Below, piece after piece: positions 24,401-42,759 of a stretch of DNA of 64,000 nucleotides. The stretch is from Aphrophora alni. Taxonomy: Eukaryota > Arthropoda > Insecta > Hemiptera > Aphrophoridae. The DNA lies in assembly GCA_963513935.1 (NCBI GenBank), contig OY740774.1, positions 90,594,424-90,658,423 of the forward strand, in the 5' to 3' direction. Positions within the stretch are counted from its first letter, which is position 1, and each line of letters opens with the position of its first letter. The notes beneath the pieces were generated by a model. That model saw only the letters and a program-made list of their open reading frames with translations, made no database searches and was not told the DNA's origin. Made by a program: the position numbers and the translations under genes.

Positions 24401-26470
24401 TTTACGTAAAATCTAACGATGTCTTTATTATTCTGCACGAAAATAGTTCTGTTTTAAGAATTGTCAAACTAACTACGTATCATTTAGTATGGTAATAAGC
24501 GTGTTGTGTAATAAGTGTGAACTAATCCTATGGTTACCTAACTAAACCTAGTTAAAGAACTACAAGTCAAGGAAGGTCCTGTAATATATATACCTTACTT
24601 GACCTTGTTCTTGTACTAGGTCTGGGTTTCAGAGACCTAGTTATCATGAATACCAGAGCATAGAGGCATAGTAATATCAACCTGTATTAGTGAATGAACT
24701 GAACATGTTCCCCACGATTGAATTTAATATGGCTAAAAGGTAAAATATGTAACAAATCGCATAATTTCTAAGATTATGAAGTAAATAATGAATTGTGAAA
24801 GTTAAAAAACTACTAGTTTTATTTAGAATGATCAATTTAGAATCAATTTTTCCAATCATTTAGAAGTATTGGAAAAAATGAAGTTTTGAAGACGAAATGC
24901 AGAGATTTCACACTTAAAATCGATCGGACATGTCTCCTGCATATTTACCAAATTATCTTAGACCAATATTTAATTTATTTCATATGAAACAGACATCCCA
25001 TACAATAAATAAATATATATAGCCTATATATATATACATAAAACCACCACGTCAAACCTTTCAGGTATATGTCTAGTGTAGATCTCGTTGCGATTTAATC
25101 AGTAGCGGCCGATGGTTAAGGGCAATGGGAGGGCTCTGTTTTATTTTATACACGTTAGGCTCTGTTTTATTTTATACATGTTATCATTCACTAAACATTC
25201 ACAATCACAAAGGGTTAAACTTAAAAACATAAACAAACAACTCGTGTGATTGGCGAGACACTATTTAGAACAGTTGCGCCAACTTATTTTGCCCATCGAA
25301 AACAAGGTTTTTAGTAATGCGGAACATCTAATTTATGGTGGCTGCACTGGCTGATGTCTGCGCGCGCAGCTTCGGACTCTGTCCTAGAAGCCCATTACCC
25401 GCTGTGTAAATGACATCACGGCACCCTCAGCTCTGTCTGCTGCTTGCTCCATATGACTAAATGCAATGAAACTGGGACGCTCTGGCCACCGTCCGAACTC
25501 CAGAATACATTCGTCAAATATTGTATATTGTAAAACTTCCGCTACAAGTGATGGTGAAATTGATAGCGGCAATTCATAATTCATTTATCTCCAAAGAATT
25601 AAATACATATAGGTATTTACATTATTAAAATAATATTATCATTGGGGGGCGGTGTCCGAGAGTCCTTATGAGTAAGCCGCCACTGGATTTAATATTAAAA
25701 TGTAATAAAAACGGACTGTAAATAGGCTATATATAGTTATCTCTTCCAAGATCTAGTTCACATAATTCTGAAATTATACAGCTTAGTAATACTTATCTAT
25801 TAGAAGACAGTTTTAATGACATGCTATTTTACTAGCTATTCAACTTATGAAACCTAGGCTCATTGTGTATTCTGAACATTGAATGCAAACTTTTAAATTG
25901 CTTATTTTTGACAGAAATAATGGATTTTTATACTTGAAAAAGGTCTTCCCAGATTAAGGATGATCCAATTGTTTAATAAAGAGGTAATTAAAACATAATT
26001 TCATAAAATTTCTGTATTAAATCGTAAAGCGAAGTGAACTGAACATTTACCGAAATTTCCTTAGTAACATATGAGACTTGAATGTGAACATTTGCTATTA
26101 TGTCTAACATATCAATACATCGATTTGATAGTTTTTAAATTGTGATTTTTCAGTGAAAGAAAGGGACCTCCACATTGAAAACATTATTTATTCCTAAGAA
26201 GTAAGGTATGTAGTGACTTTTTTTAAATCCTGAAAATTAGCAATCACCTTTAAGGAAATAAATACCGTTAAAAATACTCAGATTTTACCTACTTTTCTTC
26301 TTATTTTTTATGTTAATGATATTCAGTTTCTAACTTGTCATGTTTTAACAGAAGTAGGGTTAAGAATAAAAAAATGTTTTAAATAAAGATAAACATAGGC
26401 CCACTAACCTGGAATTTCCAATTACATTGCCACCTCCAGATTCCCATGGTTTCTGTGGTGGAATATTCAT
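3525..26470 (-). CDS. Pex13: peroxin-13, peroxisomal import docking protein (five coding exons)
   Basis: Rebuilt as exons 26470-26409, 23000-22647, 18029-17782, 15556-15380 and 3892-3525; all joins are GT-AG and in phase, giving 402 aa, close to the family norm of about 400. PEX13 sits in the peroxisomal membrane and, with PEX14, docks the cargo receptor PEX5. Visible features: start MNIPPQKPWE; a Pro-rich then Gly/Tyr-rich region (GGYSNYGGY repeats, roughly residues 80-130); the family core in exon 3 (QLAEESSRPAFQSIESIV, about 142-160); hydrophobic segments near 195-215 and in exon 4 (WPVFAFLGVLFGGPYL); a C-terminal SH3 domain (about 292-353: SIVAIHPFQ, SGWLLAADLEG, GFIPSNHV). It is divergently paired with PDCD6. 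Intron 4 is 11.5 kb and carries a large satellite. An ideal donor (GTAAGT) 35 nt before the stop leaves room for an alternative 3' exon. Confidence 0.95.
3893..4259. other. Pex13 intron 4, left part
   Basis: Non-coding intron sequence between exon 5 and the satellite. It is AT-rich and no element is recognised. Confidence 0.6.
4260..11640. repeat. satellite array, 88/89-bp units, about 80 copies, inside Pex13 intron 4
   Basis: A head-to-tail array whose unit begins GTGGAATTTAAAAAGATATT and ends GACATTGTAAAAGAGAG. Two main variants alternate: A (89 bp, with CCTCTGCAGCAACCTGG) and B (88 bp, with CTCTGAAGCAACCTAG). From about 4870 to 11340 the units are almost identical. Both edges (4260-4600 and 11340-11640) hold diverged and longer units. 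Higher-order structure is visible: the block starting at 4581 recurs at 5932 (offset 1351 bp), and a rare CATCACATTG variant recurs at 9270 and 10069 (799 bp, nine units). The open frames inside it are by-products of repetition. Recent unequal exchange or amplification is inferred from the homogeneity. Confidence 0.97.
11641..13000. other. AT-rich intron sequence
   Basis: Right flank of the satellite within Pex13 intron 4. It holds T and A homopolymer runs. No coding or clear repeat signal was seen. Confidence 0.5.
13000..13455 (+). pseudogene. hAT-family (ZMYM1-like) transposase C-terminal relic
   Basis: On the plus strand, after frameshifts, the reading is LAERLYSVMIANIEKL, then STNWLAILTTESDLT, then KRIDFDDLITAF, then SARRKP. 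This is the C-terminal dimerisation region of hAT-type transposases and of domesticated ZMYM1/GTF2IRD2-like proteins (AER.FSV followed by L..L..ESDL…FDD.I..FA..KARR). At least one stop and one shift break it. The 5' side contains a roughly 160-bp near-duplication: CATAGGC.TATTTACACAAGG occurs at about 13002 and 13161. It is a dead fragment in intron 4 of Pex13. Confidence 0.6.
13456..15164. other. intron sequence with a degenerate short tandem repeat
   Basis: The AT-rich part from about 14125 to 14290 repeats a motif like AAATGAGTGACATTTAATAAATAAT roughly three times with variation. The part from 14380 to 14640 is less AT-rich and unassigned. No exon was found. Confidence 0.4.
15165..15335 (-). 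mobile_element. tRNA-derived SINE, copy 1
   Basis: Read on the minus strand, the element begins CCAGATGGTCTAGTGGCTAA, a tRNA-like A-box head, and continues with a body containing CATCATGAAGAAAAATGGAG, GTGATGGGAATTCGATGTGC and TGCCCACAACC. The same body, in the same order, appears in the element at 37024-37275 on the plus strand (CATCATGAGGAAAGTGGGGAG, AATGGGAACTCGATATGC, TGACCACC). Two diverged copies in opposite orientation with a pol III-like head make this a SINE family. It lies just left of Pex13 exon 4. Confidence 0.65.
15380..15556 (-). CDS. Pex13: Pex13 coding exon 4 (membrane segment)
   Basis: The acceptor is GTTTAG|GTGTAA and the donor TTCAG|GTATAT. It codes VIREDPRQEMLWQRAQNG and then SAWPVFAFLGVLFGGPYL, a hydrophobic stretch ending in the GGPYL motif shared by PEX13 proteins. 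The exon is absent from a simple long-frame list because of its length. Confidence 0.93.
16084..17132. mobile_element. 1.05-kb DNA element with ~300-bp terminal inverted repeats
   Basis: The left arm (16084-16400) and right arm (16840-17132) are imperfect inverted copies. Examples are TTAAAAGTATTAATAC at the left end against GTAATAATACTTTTAA at the right, and CAAAAATGCATACAAC against GTTGTATGCATTTTTG; GTTCACAACACT and AAGGTCTTTGTTAGTAGAAC are mirrored too. The middle (16400-16840) is non-coding. It is a non-autonomous DNA transposon of unknown superfamily, in Pex13 intron 3. Confidence 0.75.
17782..18029 (-). CDS. Pex13: Pex13 coding exon 3 (conserved core)
   Basis: The acceptor TTTAG|ATTC follows a T-rich tract. 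Two overlapping donors exist; GGTTTG|GTAGGT is chosen because only it keeps phase with exon 4 (…FGVIREDP). The exon codes the most conserved part of PEX13, including QLAEESSR, SVSMML and YSSFRAV, and ends in a hydrophobic/basic segment. Confidence 0.94.
18369..18413. repeat. (TA)n microsatellite
   Basis: Uninterrupted alternating AT run of about 44 bp in Pex13 intron 2. Confidence 0.95.
18520..19085 (-). pseudogene. non-LTR retrotransposon fragment (RT thumb and CCHC tail)
   Basis: The minus strand reads KYLGVM*DDYFEETLEVLGE, the YLGV thumb motif that follows the RT active site in non-LTR elements. Further down it gives CRICGG…NVVFDCPVMDR, the Cys/His-rich C-terminal motif, and then the usual 20-30 residue tail (MVFQNPETRLIKMVLRMR). 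Stops and frameshifts abound. A (TG)n run at about 18818-18840 interrupts the fragment. It is a dead relic in Pex13 intron 2. Confidence 0.6.
19952..21017 (+). mobile_element. Tigger/pogo-type transposon, internally deleted
   Basis: Terminal inverted repeats CAGTGGAACTTGGTTATAAC (left) and its complement (right) are flanked by a TA on each side, the Tc1/mariner/pogo target duplication. Subterminal TAACGTCA motifs repeat at both ends. The 1.07-kb length and the truncated transposase show that the DDE domain has been lost, so it would need enzyme from elsewhere to move. The ends are well conserved, suggesting a fairly young insertion. Confidence 0.85.
20477..20935 (+). CDS. truncated Tigger/pogo transposase, DNA-binding half
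   Basis: This frame encodes 152 aa from the first ATG. It has a CENP-B-type N-terminal helix-turn-helix (about residues 5-55: KRKVLPIKEKVRLIRAVE, IADVCREFGLVNSTVGSIL) followed by a second CENPB/Tc5-type HTH (about 75-140: ALLKWFKQCRSANIPISG, NGWLDRFKARHSIS). That is the bipartite DNA-binding module of pogo/Tigger transposases. The DDE catalytic domain is missing; the frame runs directly into TSEWVHI and stops near the right terminal repeat. The frame is open and could in principle yield a DNA-binding protein that recognises the element ends, but expression is unknown. The ATG is chosen over an upstream in-frame TTG. Confidence 0.7.
   Translation: MSSCGVKRKVLPIKEKVRLIRAVESGRKIADVCREFGLVNSTVGSILKNKDKILTAFKEDGENVKKIRKCQHSDVDEALLKWFKQCRSANIPISGPILKEKATEFGQIFGSNFTCSNGWLDRFKARHSISFAKICGKAKSVDQNVTSEWVHI
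21540..22445. repeat. tandem repeat, ~350-bp unit, about 2.5 copies
   Basis: The motif CAACTATATTACAAATCTCTTGTATATCTTG occurs near 21610 and 21968 and, in diverged form, near 22317; each is followed by the same order of blocks (GTTCTTTAGGAAATAT, GATTCCTGATGCCCTAA, TTACACAAGTA.ATTCTA). Periods are about 358 and 349 bp. Divergence of the third copy suggests an old duplication. It lies in Pex13 intron 2, directly downstream of exon 2. Confidence 0.8.
22647..23000 (-). CDS. Pex13: Pex13 coding exon 2 (Gly/Tyr-rich region)
   Basis: The acceptor is TTTCCAG|ACC and the donor CCAG|GTAAAG. The 354 nt code a Ser/Pro-rich stretch, a PPLPPRP proline motif and then an array of Gly-Tyr repeats, the low-complexity segment found in animal PEX13. 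Such YG-rich segments are proposed to form a cohesive mesh at the peroxisomal pore; that role is family knowledge and is not shown here. Confidence 0.92.
23001..25099. other. Pex13 intron 1, left part
   Basis: AT-rich intron sequence. It contains a CTGAGGA…CGAAACGCG segment at about 23275-23303 that resembles the hammerhead-like tails seen elsewhere. A short hairpin lies at 24566-24606 (AAGGAAGGTCC … CCTTACTTGACCTT). No exon was found. Confidence 0.4.
25100..25685. mobile_element. hAT-type MITE with 8-bp target duplication
   Basis: The element starts CAGTAGCGGC and ends GCCGCCACTG (an inverted repeat with one mismatch over 10 nt), and is flanked on both sides by the identical octamer GATTTAAT (25092-25099 and 25686-25693). 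CAG.GGCGG-type ends with an 8-bp duplication are characteristic of hAT elements. The 586-bp interior is GC-richer than the surroundings. It contains a 66-codon minus-strand open frame (25384-25584) of no recognised family, not called as a gene. It lies in Pex13 intron 1. Confidence 0.85.
26409..26470 (-). CDS. Pex13: Pex13 coding exon 1
   Basis: Codes MNIPPQKPWESGGGNVIGNS plus the first two bases of an Arg codon. The donor on the minus strand reads AG|GTTAG. The QKPWE motif near the N-terminus is typical of PEX13. The exon is too short to appear as a long open frame. Confidence 0.93.
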
Positions 26471-26954
26471 AGTTTCTAACTTTTATTTCATTCCATCAAA
26501 CTGAATAACTAAATTAAGTCCAAGGCTGACAACAAGAAATGACGCTTTGAAAAGTGACGTATTTTAATTAATTGCAGTACATATTACATTTCTTCAATTT
26601 AGGCAAAGATGAATAGATCGGGGAGAAACAGCAAAAACCATTGCCTTTTTGATTTGTCAATTTGAACCACCGTGAGAATCTTGGATACCTCTAAAATTGT
26701 ATAGTTATACATCTACGATTACATTCAGGGCTTACTTAACATTTTTCGTCTATGTCTATGAAATTAATTGTCCATGAATAAGTAACACATGACGCAGAAT
26801 GACATAATTAAGCAGGTGACGAATTCACAAACTGATAAAGCTTTTATGATGGCTGTATAGTGGTTTTGTTGGATAGTTAAGCAGATATATTTACAGTTTT
26901 GAGCAGCTTTTGTGTGTATATTTAATTTGTTTTATTTTCGTATTATACTCTAAA
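26471..26954. promoter_or_regulatory. bidirectional promoter region between Pex13 and PDCD6
   Basis: Only 484 bp separate the two divergent start codons, so both 5' UTRs and core promoters must overlap or abut here unless upstream non-coding exons exist. No clear TATA box is placed for either gene. A CRE-half-like GTGACGTA occurs at about 26553. The boundaries given are simply the start codons. Confidence 0.7.
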
Positions 26955-35561
<8,607 letters not shown>

Positions 35562-37023
35562 TTTAAGTTTCTTGGATGGATTTATTGTTATTATTTTGAT
35601 TGTAAGCTGCATATTACGTGAGTTTAATTCACCATATGTTATATTACATGCTTGACTGAAATGATTATAAGTCTACATAATATATAAGTACTGTAGCTGA
35701 AAGAATTTATCTCATTGTGAAATTTGTATGATTTTATAACAGCTTATTCAATTTTGCGGTCTTAAGTATTTTCAAGTGATAACAAATTAATTGTGGCAAT
35801 GGTTTATAGTAGGTTTCATTATTATGTAATATTTTGGCCTTTTTAATGTGAAGTTTTTTACCTCAATACAATATCTTAAAATAATACTCTCTATGGATTA
35901 AAAGAATATTGATATACATTTTGAGTTTTGATTACAGTAAGTCAATGATTTATGAACATTCAACCTATAAGTTTTTAATGATATTAACAAAGCTTTAAAA
36001 CTTATGTTTTAAAGAAATTAAGTGATTGAAATGAGGAAGAAAGATATGACACTTGCTCAAATGTGAGCATTATAATTGACTGAGTCGAGGTATACAGGAT
36101 GACCTGTATGTTTGGAACCAGTCAGTTGATCTCATGCGATCGTAGAGTGTCTATTGTGTACAACTAACTCAAATTTGTTTTAAAAGTTTTACAGTGTTTG
36201 TATTTTTCTTCTGTTCATTTTTTATAATGGAAGTTTTTTAAAACACGATTTTAAAATAAAAAGAATGTAAATTGTAGAGCTAAGTGAAAGACAATTGCAA
36301 TGGAGCAAAACATTTTGAAAAATTTGTGATGTCACTCAGACAAATGAAATTTCATTAAATTTATTATCTCTAATATTTAATAATAATATTTATTTATTCT
36401 ACAATCTTTTGGAAAATACAAAAACGTACTAAACATTTTCTACTTGCTTGTAACAAAAACCTAGGAATCCTTTTCCATTGATAAAAATACTTGTATATAA
36501 CAAGTGTCAAAACGTGCTGCCTACTAAAATTCTAGTTAAAACAAGAAATAATTGTATATGTTTGTAAAACATATCACAATAACAAAATAACAATTAATTA
36601 AGTCTATTACCAATTGAACACAAAAGATAACAAATATAATAATAAATCAATATTTATTGGACACAGTGACGAAACTCAACTACTGAATACAATCTCCCTG
36701 GCAACAACAAACTGTCTACATCTCTTGAGAATTTTGGAAGTCTGTTAAATAGAGTAATAATTACAGTCTGAACAGAAATTGGTTTTATAGGTGTTTAATA
36801 TTGTTTAACCTAGGCCTATGTTGATCCCATCTTGTGTTAAATGAAAATCACTATTATGAACTGTATGGCTCTTGAATCAAGATATACATGCAAGGATATA
36901 TTATGCAAGTTAGAGTTTTAATATTTAACCCTTAAAAGTTTCCCCTGCAAGACTCTCTTTGATTTAAATGTTCTTAATGCCTTTTTCTGTCCTTTTATTG
37001 TGAATTCTGTTTATTAGAATTAC
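35562..37023. other. intergenic, downstream of PDCD6
   Basis: AT-rich. The first clear AATAAA on the plus strand that could end PDCD6 is at 36255-36260; an earlier non-canonical signal is equally possible. One TAGGCCTA lies at 36811. Confidence 0.4.
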
Positions 37024-37275
37024 CTCATAAAAGCACCCAGATGGTTTAGTGGGTAGAGGTTTCACCTTATGTGCAAGAGGTTCCATGTTTGATCATTGTG
37101 GAGTCTTAAAAAAAAAGATTCCGTCTTGATCCAGCATCATGAGGAAAGTGGGGAGCTATGAAAAGTTATGAATTATGGTAATGGGAACTCGATATGCTGA
37201 CCACCATTACTTAATGAAGAGATGTCCAAACAGGTCTGTGCTCGCCTGTTAAAATAATTCGAAAGTTGAAATGGG
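37024..37275 (+). mobile_element. tRNA-derived SINE, copy 2
   Basis: The head CCAGATGGTTTAGTGGGTAG (A-box-like) is followed by GAGGTTCCATGTTTGATC (B-box-like), then a body shared with the minus-strand copy at 15165-15335 (CATCATGAGGAAAGTGGGGA; GGGAACTCGATATGCTGACC). This copy is longer and retains the B-box region. Confidence 0.7.
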
Positions 37276-38501
37276 GATTTATTGGACCATAATAAGCACT
37301 TTAATATATGAGAGTTACTGTATTTGGAGGAATTTTTGAGCAAAAACACCCCTGATTATTTTATAACACAGATTATCTATATGATCTGTCCAAGAAAGTT
37401 CACCATTTATAGTTAAACCCCAAAAATGTGCAGACTTGACCTCCTCTAGTAATACTCTATATAAATACAAGTTGAATAAATGAATTATTTTGCATTTGCA
37501 ACAAAGATAAAGTTGTAAAATTTAAACTTCTCAGTTGCAAAAGATAAAGTTCACATCTTGGACCATGTTAGAAGCTGCACTCCTATGCAGTCAACAACTA
37601 TATCAATAATATTCTACGAAAGCATAAGGTCATAGATTTTGTTTGATTTGTTTTTAAATCTAAATAATTCATTTCCATTACACTTCTTCTGTACATTAGT
37701 GGCAAACAGATATATTAACATCCTGTAATGCTCTGCTATTTTTTAATTTGCAATCTTTTTTTACTTTTGAAAGTTCGCTAAGAATGCATTGAAGCCATAA
37801 ATCAAGGACTTACTGATTAGAGAGTGTTTTCTTTCGTTAAGAAGTCAATTAAGTAATATTTATTTATTGTCATCAACAAATTTTGCTCAAAATTTATAGA
37901 GCTGTTAGTTAATAATCATATAAAACCTACATAATCTCAAAGTTAAGAAATATTTGGACAATAATAGCTGTAGTAATGTAAACTTCAGACAAATTTAATT
38001 TAGTCTAATTTACGTTAAGGTTTTCTTTGACATAATTATTGTTATTATAAAATATAGTTTAAAAAATTGTAAATTGAAACAGTTTTTTTAGTACCAGTAG
38101 GACTTTTTATCTAGGAACAATAGCTCATTTTGTGCAGTTTGTGATTTGACTATATCAATATTAATGTTAAAAATTGTAAATAAGCTGATATGCAACAGAC
38201 ATTTACACTGCATTTCAATATCATCATCAACTTTTCCAGAATTAGGATTGAGGATTATGTGATGGCCTGTTCTAGCTTTATCATTAAATCCCCAGTGTTG
38301 TACGTTTCTTTTGCTTACAGATTTATAATCTAATGCTTACCAGGAAATATTCTCCTCTAGCATTTGCATCACATCATCATTTCCTCTGTGTACATTTTGA
38401 TTTGCTATTCTATATAAATTTAGTCATCAGCTCCTATCATGTGGTTTAAAAACAATACAACCTTATGGTCATTATCGTCTTAAAAAGAGCATAAGTTAGG
38501 A

Positions 38502-39407
38502 CTAACGAAGTAATTGACATAGTTTTAAACAAATAATTTCTTGGTAATTGACTACATCTACATGTTTATGATATCTGTTATTATTATTGAGTGAGTTACA
38601 TCTTACAAATAAAATTTTTAAAGCATTTTTTAAAAACTGGTTAAAATTTGATATCTTGATTCTTAAGTTTATAAAATTATAGTAATGATTAATAGCGATT
38701 CTCGACAAGCCAAGCATGAAATTTTTTCAAACATTTTTCACTTGGGGTAGTTCAAAATTGTGACTAATCTTGTTGTGCGCTTTAACCCCCGATAGATGAC
38801 AATTCGATGAGTTCTGTATTTCTATAGGCCAGTATTTTAAATTTATTTCCATTTTATTCCTGGTATTACATGAATGAATATCGTGTGTTTTGAGTAGTTC
38901 GTCCAGTTTACTTATAGTATATTTCACCATTTCATATAATTGTAAATTGATAACCATAAGAATATTTAAATATAAAGTAGTTTACATTGAGTGTGTTCTC
39001 CTGTGACACTTTTAGTCATAGTTCTTATCTTTCTTTTGTACGATTAGTATATCTCTAATTCTGCAGCTGTTTCCCCACAATAGAAGATGGTAAAGACATA
39101 ATGGAAAGAAAGAATGCAAAATAAACATTCCTTAAAAATGTACTTCCCTAATAACATTGGAAAGCCTATTCATTAGGAAGATAACTTTTGAAAGTTTACC
39201 TATTACATAATCAATATGTGGACTCCTTGTCAGTTGTTTGTCAACATAAATACCTAAAAATTTAACACATCCTTGCACTGTACTGGAACAGTCATTATTT
39301 CTTAAACTAAAAAAAATAATGTTTGGTTTAATATCATTTGGAAGGAAGGAGTCCATTTTTGTTTGCACAAATTTCAGAATTGTACCTAGAGTGAAAAAGT
39401 TCCACAT
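38502..39407 (-). pseudogene. non-LTR reverse transcriptase fragment (Jockey-like), frameshifted
   Basis: Successive minus-strand pieces read CVKFLGIYVDKQLTRSPHID and VIGKLSKVIFLMNRL (thumb region, 39407-39132), LWGNSCRIRDILIVQKK (about 39090-39030), INLQLYEMVKYTISKLDEL, then DIHSCNTRNK, and HLSGVKAHNKISHNFE (38957-38727), continuing in another frame to 38502. The order matches the C-terminal part of a Jockey/CR1-type RT. Several frameshifts and stops. The 5' part is missing. Confidence 0.8.
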
Positions 39408-39619
39408 CGTCTTTTACTCTGTGGTGACATTTTCTCTACCAATTTACTAGTAGGCCTAGGCTATTAAAAAAACAATATCTTCAAATGCAAGTAGGCGTAA
39501 AGTAACCTAAAACAATAACACTGCAAGAGTTAATGGAGAAAATCACAAAATTCAATTCATAATACCAAATAACCTAACACCAAACAAACTCTGAATCACA
39601 ATTAGAGAAATGTTAGATC

Positions 39620-39905
39620 AGTATCAAAGCCAAATAAATAGTGAAAATCATGTTTCGCTCAAACATAATTAAATCATAGTGAAAATCACGTTTCAGCTCA
39701 AACACAATAAAACTACTTATCACTGAACTACCGTCCATCATTACAGAAATATAAATATTAGATGAAAGGAAAAGAAACAAACTAGCATATTGTTTTATTT
39801 TTCTATTGGAAATAATGTTACGATTATTCAATTCCACAAAACAGCTTTAATTGCGACATATGTTTCGCCGTTAGACATATATATGTCTCATTATTATATA
39901 GAATA
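39620..39905 (-). repeat. hammerhead-like tail and 37-bp tandem duplication
   Basis: ATAGTGAAAATCATGTTTCG…CTCAAACATAATTAAA is repeated once in tandem at about 39643-39712. On the minus strand, 39900-39850 reads ATGAGACATATATATGTCT, then GGCGAAACATATGTCGC; GAAAC-ATAT-GTC again has the short-stem GAAA…GTC form seen in the other foldback repeats. Confidence 0.4.
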
Positions 39906-40472
39906 ATCGTCTCATTATTTCCATTGTCATGAAATTCCATCATGTACTGACTGTAATAACATTAAATTTATTTTTCTATGCCAATTATGTACTTTTATGT
40001 ATTATAATATCAATTTATAATGTGTAGTTATAGTTTATAATTATAGTCTTCCTATCTAATCTCTACAAGAATACTTGGTGCTTATTATGTGCAGTCTAGC
40101 GTCTGCATGTAATTCATAATCATTTACTTTCTCTCATAAACTAAGTATAGAGAATGTTGTGTTTTATGATGAGTCGCAAATATTCATTTCAAGGTCCCTT
40201 AATATTAAAAAAGTGTTTTTGGAATGATGTCTTTGTATTGTATGACATGTGATTAATGACCAAAACCAGTGTGCGAAAAAGCAAGTAAAATAAAATTATG
40301 GTTCAGAAATATTTGCAAAAAAATGAACTTTGACCTCCATCATCTCAATGATTTACGAAAATATTAAATATCTATCTCAAAATATTGTGTTTTTTAAGTT
40401 GATAAAGGGGAGTCTTTTATACCAATTACATGGGAAAAACTCTGTAATCACATATAAGTAATATTATATGAT

Positions 40473-40484
40473 TGGGGGGGGGGG
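40473..40484. repeat. poly(G) run
   Basis: About ten consecutive G in an otherwise AT-rich stretch. It is an outlier in base use; no further meaning is seen. Confidence 0.8.
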
Positions 40485-41829
40485 GTTGTGAATGAATTTG
40501 TGAGAAAGCTAGGTTAGGTTATGTGAGGTGGTTAGAATACCTATGGTTTTTTGTTACAGAAAACTTAAAGTTATTGTAAAGCCTTCATGGACTTAAGACT
40601 TATATTTTACTAATTTTAGGAATTTTCAAGTACTTTAATACAATATAATTTATTAGCATGTAAGCAATAGTTTATGATAAATATTAATTTCATTGTATTT
40701 GTCAATAAAAATAATTTTCTCTTTGTTATACACAAAAGAATAGTAATATTTTATTCTGTCCACACTAGCCCCACCCATAATTTTTAGCTCTGTATGGGGT
40801 TAATAAAGTGGGCAAATGTAACATTTTATTAAAAATTAAATTTATATATAAATTTTATTTTTAATTCAGAGATGAAGGTAAATAAGCCTCTTCTTAGTAT
40901 ATAACAAAACATGTCAGTTTTTGCTGATTTTTAAAAACATTATTACAATATGATAAAAGTGTTCACACTAACGGGGGTCTCCCCTAATGTTTTTCACCGT
41001 TTATTCAAATTACAACAATAAAAATTTTTCTTTTCAACAACTTATGGAACAAAACAAAAATAATGGTAGAAATCTCAAGTTTATGTGTAAGATTGAAAAT
41101 GAAGGAGAATAAATGTTGTTAGCTTATATAATGTTGAATTTAGTTGTTCTCTAAAAATTATCTCAGATTTATTTGTAGTGTCTTATCAGAGAATGGTATG
41201 TTTTAATCTTTGTTCTTTACAGCATTAATCTTTATTTTATCAGTATCTTCAGAAGAACTGAACAGAGTAGCCAATAAATGACTTAACAGATTAGGGTCAT
41301 AAAATTCACTCATAAAAAAAAAAAAAATTATTTTAACATTAACATAGGAGTAGTATAGTTGTCTTTAAGGTTAAATTTCACAGAAACGGTTGTATAAATA
41401 TATTACATTAAAAGCCCAGTTAAAAGGGTTTTTCCATGTGAGCATGATAGTTCTGGCTTGAGGCGCAGCCGAGTGCAGGATTTTCATGCAAGCACAGAAA
41501 TAACTATCGGGCGAGTTCCATACGATACTTTTCATTATACTACACCAAAAAAGTAACATACTTTTAATCATAACATCTTTTTATTAAAAAAAAAAAAAAA
41601 TTTAAACTCAATACATAACTATAATTTATTTTAAACAATTATACTATTTGAAATTAATATTTATAGTATTTGTGTTATTTTGGATATTTAATTCTTTGCT
41701 GAGTAGTGCATTTCGCTTAAGTGTAGGCCTAGACATATCCTTCCATTCATTCTATGTTTGATGGACCCATAGAAACATCGTGGGCTCAATAGTTTTTTTG
41801 ATGTTATCTATGTGTAATTTTTATTTGTA

Positions 41830-42755
41830 AGTATATAATTTTTTAATAGTTTTCGAGAAACTTCTACCTTGCGGTCACAGAGTCTTCTATATAACCTTTT
41901 GCTGTTGATGATCGCCATCCTCCATGCCTTATTAGGGTCAATAAATCTTCCCCTCCTTCAACCAACATAGATATTGATGTTCTTCAAAACAGTTTTCAGT
42001 ATACTATTCTGGATTTTTAAGGTTTAGATATTTAGCAATCTTCTAGGATTGCAGATATGATATGGCTGCCCACATTTTGAGCAAAACATTTGCCATTGAG
42101 ATATTGAATGAATAATATTGTGCTTTCGGTATGTTTTGGTTTTAGGCCTATGTACTTATGATATATAATTATATGGTTTAAAACTCCATCCATCATTTGT
42201 TATTGTGAATGAGCGTGGGATGTGAATTTTCCTATCGGGTATAAACACCACCAGAAAATGGACATTCTTCTCAATATTGTTTATATTAAGATGTAGTAAA
42301 TCAATTCTACGGTATTCTCCGAAAATCCCAAATATTAAAACTGTTTTAGCTAATAACCCGTTCTTATCATGAGTTTCGTTTAAGAATGGGTTAACTTGCT
42401 CTGATGTATCTTCGACTTTTTTGGCATATAATCAGTACTCTGACTTTTCAGAAAAGCATTTGTTTTAGGAAAGTTATTAACATTTACAGTTAGGTGAAAT
42501 ACAATTCTTCAACACTGAAAATTTATTCTATAAAGAAGTAGGATTCATGTGCTTGGCTTTTTCCGATAAATAAACAAGTATCACTTACTTGTTTGTTTGA
42601 TTTTTCTGTTATTTTTCCATTGACAAAATGGTTGTATTCAATTTCATACCTGTTTTTTGATTTTGTTGGCAACAAATTCACAGTTATTACTTGTGATTGT
42701 TTTAAAATATTATCTGGAATGTCAGGCTTATTATATTCATCACTGAAATCCATTA
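41830..42755 (-). pseudogene. Crypton-like tyrosine recombinase relic
   Basis: The first frame (42753-42523) codes MDFSDEYNKPDIPDN, then ITVNLLPTKSKNRYEIEYNHF, the N-terminal SAM-like part of eukaryotic tyrosine recombinases. Later minus-strand pieces read LLAKTVLIFGIFGEYRRIDL (first catalytic Arg region), FLVVFIPDRKIHIPRSFTIT, and F*RTSISMLVEGGEDLLTLI followed by RHGGWRSSTAKGYIEDS. The last holds the R…H..W…Y catalytic pattern: Arg in RTS, His-Gly-Gly-Trp, and Tyr in GYIEDS near 41890. Stops and shifts make it inactive. The gene type matches Crypton transposons and their domesticated relatives. Confidence 0.75.
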
Positions 42756-42759
42756 TGGA

